Shown here: positions 25,265 through 33,498 of the stretch, piece after piece
Position numbering within the stretch: position 1 is the stretch's first letter
Layout: each line of letters opens with the position of its first letter
Source: Zongyangia hominis
Lineage (GTDB): Bacteria; Bacillota; Clostridia; Oscillospirales; Ruminococcaceae
Direction: 5' to 3'
Length of the DNA: 64,000 nt
Assembly (NCBI RefSeq): GCF_014385095.1
Contig: NZ_JACRTC010000001.1
Span: 1 to 64,000 of the forward strand
Program-made: the position numbers and the translations under genes
The notes under the pieces: model-generated
What the model was told of the DNA's origin: nothing
Databases searched by the model: none
What the model saw: only the letters and a program-made list of their open reading frames with translations

Positions 25265-25578
25265 GCTGGGGACTGGCTGGGTGAAGACGTGAAAAGAGCC
25301 ATTCGCCGTTGCCTTGGCCCTCCACTGCGAGGATAGCCTTTTCAGTAGCGAGGGGGCGGTACAGGATTCGAGTAACGCCGCTGGCCTCCACCGCTGGGAA
25401 AGCCCTCTCGGTGAGTGCCGGCGGACAGTTGGTGGCCCGACAAGTTTTGTAACGCCGCGGCATGGCCGTTTGATCACGCCGCCGCGGCTGTCCGTTGCGC
25501 GGGTTTTTCTCCCTCAATGGACTAAGCGGCTTCTTTTTCTCATATTTATTGATGAATGAAGGAAAGGAGGGACGTGCC
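25265..25578. repeat. Gene-free interval with degenerate 73-77 bp repeats
   Basis: No gene is visible in about 310 bases. Two imperfect copies begin near 25302 and 25375 with a partial third near 25451; shared landmarks are CGCCG(C/T)TGGCC, TCCAC(T/C)GC and AGCC(C)TxTxxxGTxxG. The repeats are diverged. The last 60 bases are AT-rich and carry the FeoA ribosome binding site; no clear promoter or Fur box was found. Confidence 0.5.
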
Positions 25579-25809
25579 ATGTGGAGGACCAAGACGCTGG
25601 GAGATCTCAGACCGGGCCAGAGCGGCGTGGTGCTGCGGGTGTCCGGCCAGGGCGCGCTCAAAAGGCGGCTGGTGGATATGGGCATCACGCCGGGGGTTGC
25701 CATCTTCGTACGAAAAAAGGCGCCGCTGGGGGATCCGATTGAAGTCAATCTCCGGGGCTTTGCGCTGTCGCTGCGCCGGGACGACGCGGTCAAAATTGAG
25801 ATGGAATAG
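25579..25809 (+). CDS. feoA: Ferrous iron transport protein FeoA
   Basis: A 76-residue SH3-like protein that assists the FeoB ferrous-iron channel. The sequence LKRRLVDMGITPGVAIFVRKKAPLGDP is diagnostic in pattern (Gly-rich turn, hydrophobic strand, PLGDP). The ATG at 25579 has AAGGAGG 8 bases upstream; a longer frame to 25495 lacks any start context. It ends 11 bases before feoB. Confidence 0.93.
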   Translation: MWRTKTLGDLRPGQSGVVLRVSGQGALKRRLVDMGITPGVAIFVRKKAPLGDPIEVNLRGFALSLRRDDAVKIEME

Positions 25810-25820
25810 GAGGGAACGTA

Positions 25821-27845
25821 ATGGGAGCGCCGGACGGCAAGGTCATCGCCCTGGTGGGCAACCCCAACTGTGGTAAGACCACCCTGTTTAACGCCCTGAC
25901 CGGGAGCCAGCAGTATGTGGGAAACTGGCCCGGGGTGACGGTAGAAAAAAAGGAGGGGCGGATGAAGGAGGGCGGCCTTCGGGTGATGGATCTGCCGGGC
26001 ATTTACTCCCTGTCCCCCTACACCATGGAGGAGATCATCGCCCGGGACTATATCCTGGACGGCGGCCCCGATCTCCTGCTCAACATCGTCGACGGCACCA
26101 ATTTGGAGCGCAACCTGTACCTGAGCCTCCAGCTGTTGGAGCTGGGCCTCCCCACCGTCATCGCGGTCAACATGATGGACGATGTCCGCGCCAAAGGGGA
26201 CCAGATCGACTGCGGGATGCTCTCCCAGGGGCTGGGGGTGCCGGTGATACCAATCACGGCCAGGCGGGGGGAGAATCTCCCCGCGCTACTCTCGGCGGTG
26301 GAGGACTGCCTCCAAAGGGGACGAGGCCCCGCCCGGCGTATCAGGTACGACGACGCCACCGAAAGGGCCATGGGGCGCATGGAACGGATGCTAAACCAAC
26401 AGGGGGTGGACTTTGGCGGAAGGAATCGCTTTTATCTGCCGAAGCTTCTGGAAGACGACGGGGAAATCAAGGACAGGCTCGCCCTTTCGGAGGAAGCGCG
26501 CCGGCAGATGGAACAGATTGTCCAGGACTACGAGGCCACCAGCCGGTACGGGGACCGGGAAACCATGGTGGCCGACGCCCGGTACCGGGCCATCACGGAG
26601 CTATGCGGAGAGGCGGTGATCAAAAACCAGCGCCCCGGGGCCATGACCCTCTCCGACAAGATCGACCGGATTGCCACCAGCCGGATTTTTGCCCTGCCGG
26701 TTTTTTTGTTTCTCATGTTCCTCATGTTCTCCCTCACCTTCGGGCCGGTGGGCCGGGTGCTGGGGGAGGGGGTGGAAGCGCTGATGGCGGCCGTGGGGAA
26801 CGGCGTGCGGACCTTGCTCGACGCGGCCTGCGCCTCCCCCTGGACTTACAGCCTGCTGCTGGACGCGGTGGTCGCCGGAGTGGGGGCGGTGCTCTCCTTC
26901 CTGCCTCAGATCATGCTGCTGTTTTTCTTCCTTTCTCTATTGGAGGACAGCGGCTATATGGCCCGGGCCGCCTTTATCATGGACCGGCTGCTGCGCAAGC
27001 TGGGCCTCTCGGGCAAGAGCTTTATCCCCATGCTCATGGGTTTTGGCTGTACCACCCCCGCCGTCATGGCGGCGCGGACCATGGAAAACGAGAAGGAGCG
27101 CAGGATGACCATCATGCTCACCCCGTTTATGTCCTGTAGCGCCCGCCTTCCCATCTATGCCCTCTTCGCTTCCATCTTTTTTCCCCGCTACACGGGGCTT
27201 GTCATCTTCGCCATGTACCTGACCGGCATGCTGGTGGCCATCCTCTGCGGCCTCCTGCTCAAAAAAACGGTGCTCAAGGAAGACAACTCCACCTTTGTCA
27301 TGGAACTGCCTCCCTACCGGCTACCCACCCTCAAGAGCATGGGGCTGCACATGTGGGACAAATGCAAGGGCTTCCTCATCCGAGCGGGCACCCTGATCTT
27401 TCTCATGACGGTGCTCATCTGGCTCTTGCAGCACTTCGACTTTCATCTGCGGATGGTGGACGACATGTCCCAGAGCATCTTCGCCGTGGCCGGCAGCACT
27501 CTGGCGCCCGTCTTCGCGCCGCTGGGTTTCGGATTCTGGCAGGCGTCGGTGGCCCTCCTTACCGGCCTGGTGGCAAAGGAGACGGTGGTTTCCTCCTTCA
27601 TGCTCCTCTACGGCTGCGCGGACAAAGCGGCTCTGGGTGGCATCCTCGCCACCGCCTTTACGCCCCTGTCCGCCCTCTCCTTCTTAGTGTTTGTCCTCCT
27701 TTATATGCCTTGCGTCTCCGCCTTCGCCTCCATCTGCCGGGAGATGAACTCTTTCAAATGGGCCGGGGCCACAGTGGCCCTGCAAATGGGCGCCGCCTAC
27801 CTGGGGAGTCTCCTGGTATTTCAGGTGGGATCGCTGCTTCTGTAA
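25821..27845 (+). CDS. feoB: Ferrous iron transporter FeoB
   Basis: FeoB imports Fe2+ under anaerobic conditions. Its 674 residues hold an N-terminal G domain with G1 GNPNCGKT (residues 13-20), G3 DLPGIYS and G4 NMMD, a helical GDI region, and a membrane domain with two Gate motifs, one around GFGCTTPAVMAART and the other near LTGLVAKE. The operon is feoA-feoB without feoC. The stop codon is part of the terminator stem. Confidence 0.96.
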   Translation: MGAPDGKVIALVGNPNCGKTTLFNALTGSQQYVGNWPGVTVEKKEGRMKEGGLRVMDLPGIYSLSPYTMEEIIARDYILDGGPDLLLNIVDGTNLERNLYLSLQLLELGLPTVIAVNMMDDVRAKGDQIDCGMLSQGLGVPVIPITARRGENLPALLSAVEDCLQRGRGPARRIRYDDATERAMGRMERMLNQQGVDFGGRNRFYLPKLLEDDGEIKDRLALSEEARRQMEQIVQDYEATSRYGDRETMVADARYRAITELCGEAVIKNQRPGAMTLSDKIDRIATSRIFALPVFLFLMFLMFSLTFGPVGRVLGEGVEALMAAVGNGVRTLLDAACASPWTYSLLLDAVVAGVGAVLSFLPQIMLLFFFLSLLEDSGYMARAAFIMDRLLRKLGLSGKSFIPMLMGFGCTTPAVMAARTMENEKERRMTIMLTPFMSCSARLPIYALFASIFFPRYTGLVIFAMYLTGMLVAILCGLLLKKTVLKEDNSTFVMELPPYRLPTLKSMGLHMWDKCKGFLIRAGTLIFLMTVLIWLLQHFDFHLRMVDDMSQSIFAVAGSTLAPVFAPLGFGFWQASVALLTGLVAKETVVSSFMLLYGCADKAALGGILATAFTPLSALSFLVFVLLYMPCVSAFASICREMNSFKWAGATVALQMGAAYLGSLLVFQVGSLLL

Positions 27846-27886
27846 ACAAGAAAAGAGACGGGATTTTCCCGTCTCTTTTCTTGTTT
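27844..27886 (+). terminator. Terminator of feoAB
   Basis: A perfect 19-bp stem (27844-27862 with 27868-27886) around ATTTT, with T-rich 3' arm. It overlaps the feoB TAA. Confidence 0.85.
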
Positions 27887-28494
27887 GCCGCTCGTGCTTT
27901 ACGGCGGCGTCATCGCGGCTTCTGCCAAGGCTTGACAATGGTGCCAACGGTGCTTGGGCTTTGCGCTCATGCCGCGCAGGCACATCCTTTCCCTTGCCGG
28001 AAAGGATGCAAAGGGCACCGAAAGAGGGGGTACCCCCCTTTCGATAATCCCCCCAAGGATCGCGCACTAGGCCCTAGTTAAGTGACGGCCTCTCTCCACG
28101 CGAAATGTTTGCGGAGTATCGGTACCAGTGGCTCGCTCGCCGCTCGAAAGGGGCTCACGCCCCGCGGCGTACGAGACTACCAGCACAATTGCCCGCCGGG
28201 GATCGTGGGCGGCTGCCGCCCATGCTGATGGGTTGCCATGCGGCCGCACAAGCGGGGTTTTCGAAGGGGTGTCCCCTTCGATCACTTTTGCATCCTTTTC
28301 TTGAGAGAAAAGGATGTGCCCGCGCGGCATGAGCGCAGGGCCGCCGTCCCCGACGGCGCTTGTGCCCGCGCGGCATGAGCGCACGCCTACCGGCGAGGAT
28401 GCAGGACAGTCGCGGCGGTCACGCCGCCTCAAAGCACGCACGAGGGGTAGGGCCGCCGGTCTCACCGGTGTAAGGTCACAATTGTAAAAAAATA
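27887..28494. repeat. Gene-free region with inverted and direct repeat elements
   Basis: About 600 bases with no credible gene. Two copies of one element face each other: 27962-28062 on the plus strand and about 28336-28240 on the minus strand. Both read TGCGCTCATGCCGCGC, then a hairpin CATCCTTT...AAAGGATG, then a second hairpin around GGGG...CCCC. A 22-base direct repeat (GTGCCCGCG...GCGCA) occurs exactly at 28316-28337 and 28362-28383, so a truncated third copy follows the second. Perfect hairpins: 28291-28316 and 28261-28281. This looks like a non-autonomous dispersed element or a composite of them. Confidence 0.75.
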
Positions 28495-28528
28495 AAAAAG
28501 CGGAAGGATTTTCCTCCTTCCGCTTTTT
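28495..28528 (-). terminator. Terminator of the SLOG gene (bidirectional form)
   Basis: A 14-bp stem (28495-28508 with 28515-28528). On the minus strand it follows the stop at 28533 and is trailed by a T-rich run. Confidence 0.85.
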
Positions 28529-28532
28529 CCTA

Positions 28533-28871
28533 TTATATAGGTACAACCCGGAACAGCCGGTGCTTTTTGATGCAACATAAAATGGTGCTGCGTGTCCCTG
28601 GGGACTTGGCGTCCCAAAAGGCCAGCACATAGTCGGCATAGTCCACAATCTGCTCATTGCGCACAATGGGCGCCCGTTTGCCGTAGCGCTCGTAGTCAGG
28701 GGCAAAGCAGGTGAACTTGAGACCCAACTCCTGCGCCAGCTTTTGACCGAGGGTGTCCACGCCCTTGGCGCCGCCGCTGATAATCTCCGACGCGCCTTGG
28801 GGCACATAGGGCAAAATCTCCTCAATGCCGAGCGTATTGAGGCTGCGGGACCCGACTATGGCTACCTTCAT
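28533..28871 (-). CDS. SLOG-domain protein (YspA/DUF2493-like)
   Basis: A 112-residue Rossmann-like protein. The pattern VAIVGSRS at the N-terminus, SGGAKGVDTLGQKLA in the middle, DYERYGKRAPIVRN and a late DYVLAFWD is that of the SLOG superfamily (relatives of DprA and LOG), which bind nucleotides or nucleotide-derived ligands. No catalytic assignment can be made. It is a single-gene unit with its own promoter, divergent from spoIVB. The ATG is the natural start, preceded by AAGGACAG. Confidence 0.8.
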   Translation of the reverse strand: MKVAIVGSRSLNTLGIEEILPYVPQGASEIISGGAKGVDTLGQKLAQELGLKFTCFAPDYERYGKRAPIVRNEQIVDYADYVLAFWDAKSPGTRSTILCCIKKHRLFRVVPI

Positions 28872-28938
28872 CTGTCCTTCCCTCCCGGTTCCATGCTGTC
28901 ATGCTGGGCGATATTTTAGCAAATTTACGACGATTTGC

Positions 28939-28976
28939 TATGATTTTAATCATATCACCTTTTAAAACTAAAACAA
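28939..28976. promoter_or_regulatory. Divergent promoter region with a 7-2-7 palindrome
   Basis: TATGATT-TT-AATCATA (28939-28954) is a perfect 7-base inverted repeat. Its right arm is the -10 of a minus-strand promoter for the SLOG gene (TATGAT at 28954-28949, -35 TTGTTT at 28976-28971, spacer 16). Its left arm could be a plus-strand -10 towards spoIVB, but the matching -35 is weak. It may be a repressor operator or just back-to-back -10 boxes. Confidence 0.5.
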
Positions 28977-29067
28977 GGGGAATTTGCCTGCTATATAAAA
29001 ATGACATCTGGACAAAGTAATATCGTCGGTCTTCCATCGACGAATACTTTTACGGGAGGTGTCAAAG

Positions 29068-30312
29068 TTGATAAAAAAACTATCAAAATTTATTTTTGTT
29101 TTATCAGCGGTCATGGCCACGGCCCTTGTGGCGATGACGTTTTATAGTAAGTATGCATTGCCAGATCAATTTTATGTATCCAAAGGACAATCCTTACACA
29201 TAGATTCCAAATACTGCGTGGAGCCGGTCTCCACCGGCGCCGCCAGAGGGAATACATCCCAGGCCAGTGCCAGTGAAAACGCCAGCTACCGCATGGAGCT
29301 GCGCCTTTTTGGTCTGATCCCTGTCAAACAGGTGCAGGTCAATGTGGTGGATCAGTCCGAAGTGGTGGTATGCGGAACGCCCTTCGGTATTAAGATGTTT
29401 ACCGACGGGGTGCTGGTCATCGGTGCCAGCGACGTCATGTGCGACGGAAGTGCAGTGAACCCCGCCAAAAACGCGGGTATCAAGGTCGGGGACGTCATCG
29501 TCAAGATGAACGGCGCCCGGGTCTATACCAACGAGGATGTGGGCAAGATCGTCTCCGGCAGCGCCGGGGAGAGCGTCTCGGTCACTTACAAGCGCAACGG
29601 CCAGACCCTCTATACCGACTTGAGCCCCGCCCTCTCCGACGAGGACAAGGGATACAAGGCGGGCATCTGGGTCCGTGATTCCACCGCGGGCATCGGCACC
29701 ATGACCTTCTACGACCCGGCGGCCGGCGTCTTCGGCGGCCTTGGCCACGCCATCTGCGACGTAGACACCGGCAAGCTCATGCCCCTTTCCTCCGGCGATA
29801 TTGTGGGCGTGACCATCACCGGGGTCAAAAAGGGAGAAGCAGGAACGCCGGGCGAACTGAAGGGCGGTTTTGTGGAAAGCCAGCACATGGGCACCCTTTG
29901 CGCCAACGGGGAGACGGGCGTCTATGGCACCATTGAAAACGCGGGGCCCATCCAAGGCAAGGCGATGCCGGTGGCGTTTAAGCAGGAGATCAAGGAGGGC
30001 AAGGCCAAGGTGATCACCACCCTGGACGGCCAGACGGCCCAGGAATACGAAGTCATGATTGAAAAGGTCAACTATAACGATGGGACTCCCACCAAAAATA
30101 TGATCGTTAAAATTACCGATCCTCAGCTTTTGTCAAAAGCCGGCGGTATCGTCCAGGGTATGAGCGGCAGCCCACTGGTCCAGGACGGCAAGCTCATCGG
30201 CGCTGTCACCCACGTCTTTGTCAACGATCCGACAAAAGGATATGCAATATTTGCTGAAAACATGCTGTCCAGCGCTAAAAATGTTGAAAATTCTGTATCA
30301 AATGCTGCGTAA
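29068..30312 (+). CDS. spoIVB: SpoIVB serine peptidase
   Basis: SpoIVB is secreted from the forespore into the intermembrane space, where it starts SpoIVF processing and sigma-K activation during sporulation. The 414 residues comprise an N-terminal membrane anchor (about 10-30), a PDZ domain (around 120-190; VIGASDV, AGIKVGDVIVKMNG) and an S55 peptidase domain with catalytic His227 (GGLGHAI) and Ser366 (GMSGSP). The TTG at 29068 is chosen: GGGAGG is 8 bases upstream, whereas the GTG at 29059 overlaps it. It precedes spo0A, the conserved order in spore formers. Confidence 0.93.
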   Translation: MIKKLSKFIFVLSAVMATALVAMTFYSKYALPDQFYVSKGQSLHIDSKYCVEPVSTGAARGNTSQASASENASYRMELRLFGLIPVKQVQVNVVDQSEVVVCGTPFGIKMFTDGVLVIGASDVMCDGSAVNPAKNAGIKVGDVIVKMNGARVYTNEDVGKIVSGSAGESVSVTYKRNGQTLYTDLSPALSDEDKGYKAGIWVRDSTAGIGTMTFYDPAAGVFGGLGHAICDVDTGKLMPLSSGDIVGVTITGVKKGEAGTPGELKGGFVESQHMGTLCANGETGVYGTIENAGPIQGKAMPVAFKQEIKEGKAKVITTLDGQTAQEYEVMIEKVNYNDGTPTKNMIVKITDPQLLSKAGGIVQGMSGSPLVQDGKLIGAVTHVFVNDPTKGYAIFAENMLSSAKNVENSVSNAA

Positions 30313-30315
30313 GAA

Positions 30316-30344
30316 TTGACTTTATCCCACTTTAAATTTATAAT
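30316..30344 (+). promoter_or_regulatory. Upstream (P1) promoter of spo0A
   Basis: TTGACT (30316-30321), a 17-base spacer and perfect TATAAT (30339-30344), starting 4 bases past the spoIVB stop. Confidence 0.8.
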
Positions 30345-30375
30345 AAAGATAAAATTAGAAATATTTGGTAGTCAT

Positions 30376-30418
30376 TTTGTGAAAAACCCTTGCAAAATCT
30401 GGAATTATATGGTAATCT
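30376..30418 (+). promoter_or_regulatory. Downstream promoter of spo0A with a 0A-box-like site
   Basis: TTGCAA (30390-30395), a 17-base spacer and TAATCT (30413-30418). Just upstream, TTTGTGAAA (30376-30384) differs by one base from the TTTGTCAAA form of the Spo0A box. Two promoters before spo0A fit the vegetative/sporulation switch known in Bacillus; autoregulation here is an inference. Confidence 0.5.
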
Positions 30419-30462
30419 AGGCTCATGGAAAAAACTGGTAAATAAAAAGGGGAGATATGACA

Positions 30463-31248
30463 ATGCAGAGTAAATTGAAAATTTTAATCGCGGACGACAG
30501 CAAGGAATTCATCGACCTTTGTAGTGAAGAATTTGCCAAGTATGGATTTGAGCTGCATACCTCAGCCAAGGATGGACAAAAGCTGTTGGATAAGATTACC
30601 TTAGTGGAGCCCGACGTAGTCTTGATGGATCTTTTCATGCCAAGGCTCGACGCTCTTGGCGTCATGGGAGCGGCGGCGGAGCTTCCCTTGGGAAAACGCC
30701 CCGTTTTCATGATCATGAGCAGCTTTGATAACGCCGACTTTGAGCGCCGGATCATGCAGGCGGGCGCGGCCTACTATTTCCTCAAGCCCTTCGATGTGGC
30801 GATGATGGCCGAGCGGATCAACCAAATCATCGGGTTTGCCGGTGGATTGGAGGCCCCGGCGATTGCTACCCGCGCGCCGCTGCGCAAGGAGCCGGACCTG
30901 GAAGTTATGGTCACCGAAATCATCCATCAGATCGGCGTGCCCGCTCACATCAAAGGCTACCATTATTTGCGTGAGTCCATCATGCTGGCGGTTCAGAATC
31001 CGGATATCATCAACTCCGTGACCAAACAGCTGTATCCCACGGTAGCTAAGAAATTCGACACCACCTCTTCCCGGGTGGAGCGCGCCATCCGTCACGCCAT
31101 TGAAGTGGCTTGGGACCGGGGCGATGTGGATACCCTCAACGCTTATTTCGGCTATACCATCCACAACGGCAGAGGCAAGCCCACCAACTCCGAATTTATC
31201 GCTATGATTTCGGATAAACTGCGCCTGAAGCTCAAAAATGCCAACTAA
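30463..31248 (+). CDS. spo0A: Sporulation master regulator Spo0A
   Basis: A response regulator that commits the cell to sporulation when phosphorylated. The receiver domain has the acid pair Asp11-Asp12 and phospho-acceptor Asp56 (VLMDLFMP), with Lys in FLKPFD. The C-terminal effector domain carries the recognition helix SRVERAIRHAIEVAW, invariant in spore formers. The product is 261 residues. ATG 30463 is preferred over ATG 30457: GGGGAG (30449-30454) is 8 bases from the former and only 2 from the latter. Confidence 0.97.
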   Translation: MQSKLKILIADDSKEFIDLCSEEFAKYGFELHTSAKDGQKLLDKITLVEPDVVLMDLFMPRLDALGVMGAAAELPLGKRPVFMIMSSFDNADFERRIMQAGAAYYFLKPFDVAMMAERINQIIGFAGGLEAPAIATRAPLRKEPDLEVMVTEIIHQIGVPAHIKGYHYLRESIMLAVQNPDIINSVTKQLYPTVAKKFDTTSSRVERAIRHAIEVAWDRGDVDTLNAYFGYTIHNGRGKPTNSEFIAMISDKLRLKLKNAN

Positions 31249-31263
31249 ATTCCTTGATTTTGC

Positions 31264-31296
31264 GGGCGGCTCCTTGTTGGGGAGCCGCCCTTTTAT
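31264..31296 (+). terminator. Terminator of spo0A
   Basis: A perfect 10-bp stem (GGGCGGCTCC and its complement), a 7-base loop, then TTTT. Confidence 0.92.
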
Positions 31297-31373
31297 AGTT
31301 TATTTTATTAAAGTGCCACAAAAAAATGTGAAAAATTACTCGATTTTTCTGTTGTATACTGGTAAAGCGTCCG

Positions 31374-31402
31374 TTGTGAGAGCGGGCCAAAAGTGATATA
31401 AT
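31374..31402 (+). promoter_or_regulatory. Promoter of the P-loop ATPase/VOR unit
   Basis: TTGTGA (31374-31379), a 17-base spacer and perfect TATAAT (31397-31402), 54 bases before the TTG start. Confidence 0.85.
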
Positions 31403-31455
31403 ATGCATTATACCCGGCACAGAACGCCGGGTCAATGAAGAACTGAGGTGAGAGT

Positions 31456-32136
31456 TTGTCAAATAACGAAAAACAACTCCACATCATTGTCGGACATTAC
31501 GGCAGCGGCAAGACCAATTTTGCCGTGAACCTGGCCCTCGAACTGCAAAAGCAGGGCAATCAGGTGGCGCTGGCGGATATGGACATTGTCAATCCCTACT
31601 TCCGGTCGGCGGATTTTACCGATATGCTGACGCAAAAAGGCATCCGAGTGGTGACGCCTCCCTTTGCCAATACCAATTTGGATATTCCCTCGGTAACGGC
31701 GGAGATCGACGCGCTGCTGGAACTAAAGGACACCCATATTATCCTGGATATCGGCGGGGACGACGCGGGCGCCGCGGTGCTCGGACGATACTCCCAGAAG
31801 ATCAAGGACCGCGGGGACTACGAAATCCTCTATGTCATCAACCGCAGTCGGTATCTGACCCAGGAAGCGGACGACACGGTGCAGGTGCTTCGTGAAATCG
31901 AAATGGCTTCCCGGCTAAAGGGTACGGGTCTTGTCAACAACACCCATCTTTCCGAGGAGACGACGCCGGAGATTGTGGAAAATTCCTTCGCTTACGCCGA
32001 CGCCATCGCCCAAAAGACAGGGCTTCCCATTTTGTACACTGCGGTGCGGCGGGATTTACTTCCAAAAATTGACGCCAAAGGGCGGGAGCTTTTCCCGGTG
32101 GACATCTATGTCAAAACGCCATGGCAAAATTTTTAG
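31456..32136 (+). CDS. P-loop nucleotide-binding protein, MinD/ParA/CobQ-like
   Basis: The 226-residue protein has a Walker A GHYGSGKT (residues 13-20), a switch-like DMDIVNPYFR and a Walker B-like ILDIGGDD. This is the SIMIBI-class NTPase fold, close to MinD/ParA and to metal-centre chaperones, but without their DNA- or membrane-binding elements. It starts at TTG with GAGGTGA upstream. It lies 84 bases ahead of the ferredoxin subunit of the VOR operon under its own promoter. A role in assembling or regulating the iron-sulfur oxidoreductase is possible but unproven. Confidence 0.75.
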   Translation: MSNNEKQLHIIVGHYGSGKTNFAVNLALELQKQGNQVALADMDIVNPYFRSADFTDMLTQKGIRVVTPPFANTNLDIPSVTAEIDALLELKDTHIILDIGGDDAGAAVLGRYSQKIKDRGDYEILYVINRSRYLTQEADDTVQVLREIEMASRLKGTGLVNNTHLSEETTPEIVENSFAYADAIAQKTGLPILYTAVRRDLLPKIDAKGRELFPVDIYVKTPWQNF

Positions 32137-32220
32137 CGCAATTTTAACGAGAATATAAGGGCGGTCTGGGGCCGCTTACATATATTATCAGATCTTTCAT
32201 AGAGAGGAATGTGAGCGAAT

Positions 32221-32427
32221 ATGGCGAAGATTACCGTCAATGAAAACAAGTGTAAGGGCTGTGGTCTATGCACCACCGCCTGCCCCAAAAAAATTATTAT
32301 CCTATCCAAGGATAAGCTCAACGCCAAGGGTTACCACCCGGCGGTTTGCATTGATTTGGAAAAATGTATTGGATGCGCGATGTGTGCGACCATGTGTCCG
32401 GACGTTGCCATCGTAGTGGAAAGGTAG
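32221..32427 (+). CDS. 2-oxoacid:ferredoxin oxidoreductase delta subunit (2x[4Fe-4S])
   Basis: A 68-residue ferredoxin-like protein with two full CxxCxxCxxxCP clusters (CKGCGLCTTACP near residue 11 and CIGCAMCATMCP near residue 49). In the four-subunit VOR/KOR enzymes this subunit passes electrons from the TPP site to ferredoxin. It is the first gene of a tight four-gene operon, 9 bases before the next. Confidence 0.92.
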   Translation: MAKITVNENKCKGCGLCTTACPKKIIILSKDKLNAKGYHPAVCIDLEKCIGCAMCATMCPDVAIVVER

Positions 32428-32436
32428 GGAACGACA

Positions 32437-33498
32437 TTGGCAGAGAGAGTACTCATGAAGGGAAACGAAGCGCTGGGCGAAGCCGCGTTGCGTGCGGGCT
32501 GCCGTCATTTCTTCGGTTACCCGATCACCCCGCAGACCGAGTTGTCTGCATATCTTTCGAAGGTCATGCCCAAGGTGGGCGGCACCTTCCTCCAGGCGGA
32601 GAGCGAAATCGCCGCCATCAACATGGTGCTGGGAGCGGCCAGCGCCGGCGTGCGCGCCATGACCAGCTCCTCCTCCCCGGGCATTTCCCTCAAATGTGAA
32701 GGCATTTCCTACATAGCGGGCTCCGACCTGCCCTGCGTCATCGTCAACGTACAGCGCGGCGGCCCGGGCCTCGGCGGCATCCAGCCCTCCCAGGCCGACT
32801 ATTGGCAGGCCACCAGAGCGCCGGGCCACGGCGACCTTCACGCCATCGTCTTCGCCCCCTCCACCGTCCAGGAGATGGTGGACATCGTCTTCCGCGCCTT
32901 CGACAAGGCCGACGAATACCGGATGCCGTCCATGATTCTGGCCGACGGCATGCTGGGCCAGATGATGGAGCCGGTGGAATTTCCCGAGCGGGAAGTCCAC
33001 AAGGTGGAAAAGCCCTGGGCCACCAACGGCCACAAGGGCGAGCGTAAACACAATATCGTCAACTCCCTCTTCCTGCAGCCGCAGCAGCTGGAGGATAAGG
33101 TCAAAGAGCGCTTTGCCAGATATGATCTTGTCAAACAAAACGAGGTCCTGGCAGAGGAATACCTGACGGAAGATGCGGATATCGTGTTGGTGGCCTATGG
33201 CGCTTCCTCCCGTATCTCCAGAAGTGCGGTCAACTCCGCCCGCGAAAAGGGCATCAAGGCCGGCCTCATCCGTCCCATCACCCTGTGGCCCTTCCCGGAG
33301 AAGAACATCCAGGCCGCCTGCAAGACCGCTAAGGCGTTCCTCACCGTGGAGATGAGCATGGGCCAGATGGTGGACGACGTCCGCTTGGCAGTGAATGGCG
33401 CCCGTCCGGTCTACTTCTATGGCCGTACCGGCGGCATCATCCCGTCCCCGGCCGAGGTTCTGGGACAAATCGAAGAAATTTCAGGGGGTGTAAAATAA
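32437..33498 (+). CDS. vorB: 2-oxoacid:ferredoxin oxidoreductase alpha subunit (VorB-type)
   Basis: A 353-residue subunit with the pyrimidine-binding half of the thiamine pyrophosphate site: [16 protein letters not shown] at the start and the [16 protein letters not shown] loop (here [12 protein letters not shown]) near residue 85. These enzymes oxidatively decarboxylate branched-chain 2-oxoacids, or 2-oxoglutarate, to acyl-CoA, reducing ferredoxin. Annotation pipelines call this group 3-methyl-2-oxobutanoate dehydrogenase VorB; substrate choice between VOR and KOR cannot be settled by eye. Start is TTG after GGTAGGGA. Confidence 0.88.
   Translation: MAERVLMKGNEALGEAALRAGCRHFFGYPITPQTELSAYLSKVMPKVGGTFLQAESEIAAINMVLGAASAGVRAMTSSSSPGISLKCEGISYIAGSDLPCVIVNVQRGGPGLGGIQPSQADYWQATRAPGHGDLHAIVFAPSTVQEMVDIVFRAFDKADEYRMPSMILADGMLGQMMEPVEFPEREVHKVEKPWATNGHKGERKHNIVNSLFLQPQQLEDKVKERFARYDLVKQNEVLAEEYLTEDADIVLVAYGASSRISRSAVNSAREKGIKAGLIRPITLWPFPEKNIQAACKTAKAFLTVEMSMGQMVDDVRLAVNGARPVYFYGRTGGIIPSPAEVLGQIEEISGGVK

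Noticed and set aside
25236..25793. Minus-strand 185-codon frame over feoA and the upstream gap
   Set aside because: It overlaps feoA antisense and covers degenerate repeats; no start signal or family similarity.
28067..28825. Minus-strand 252-codon frame over the repeat region and the SLOG gene
   Set aside because: It shares the strand but not the frame of the SLOG gene, crosses its terminator, and is built from inverted repeats.
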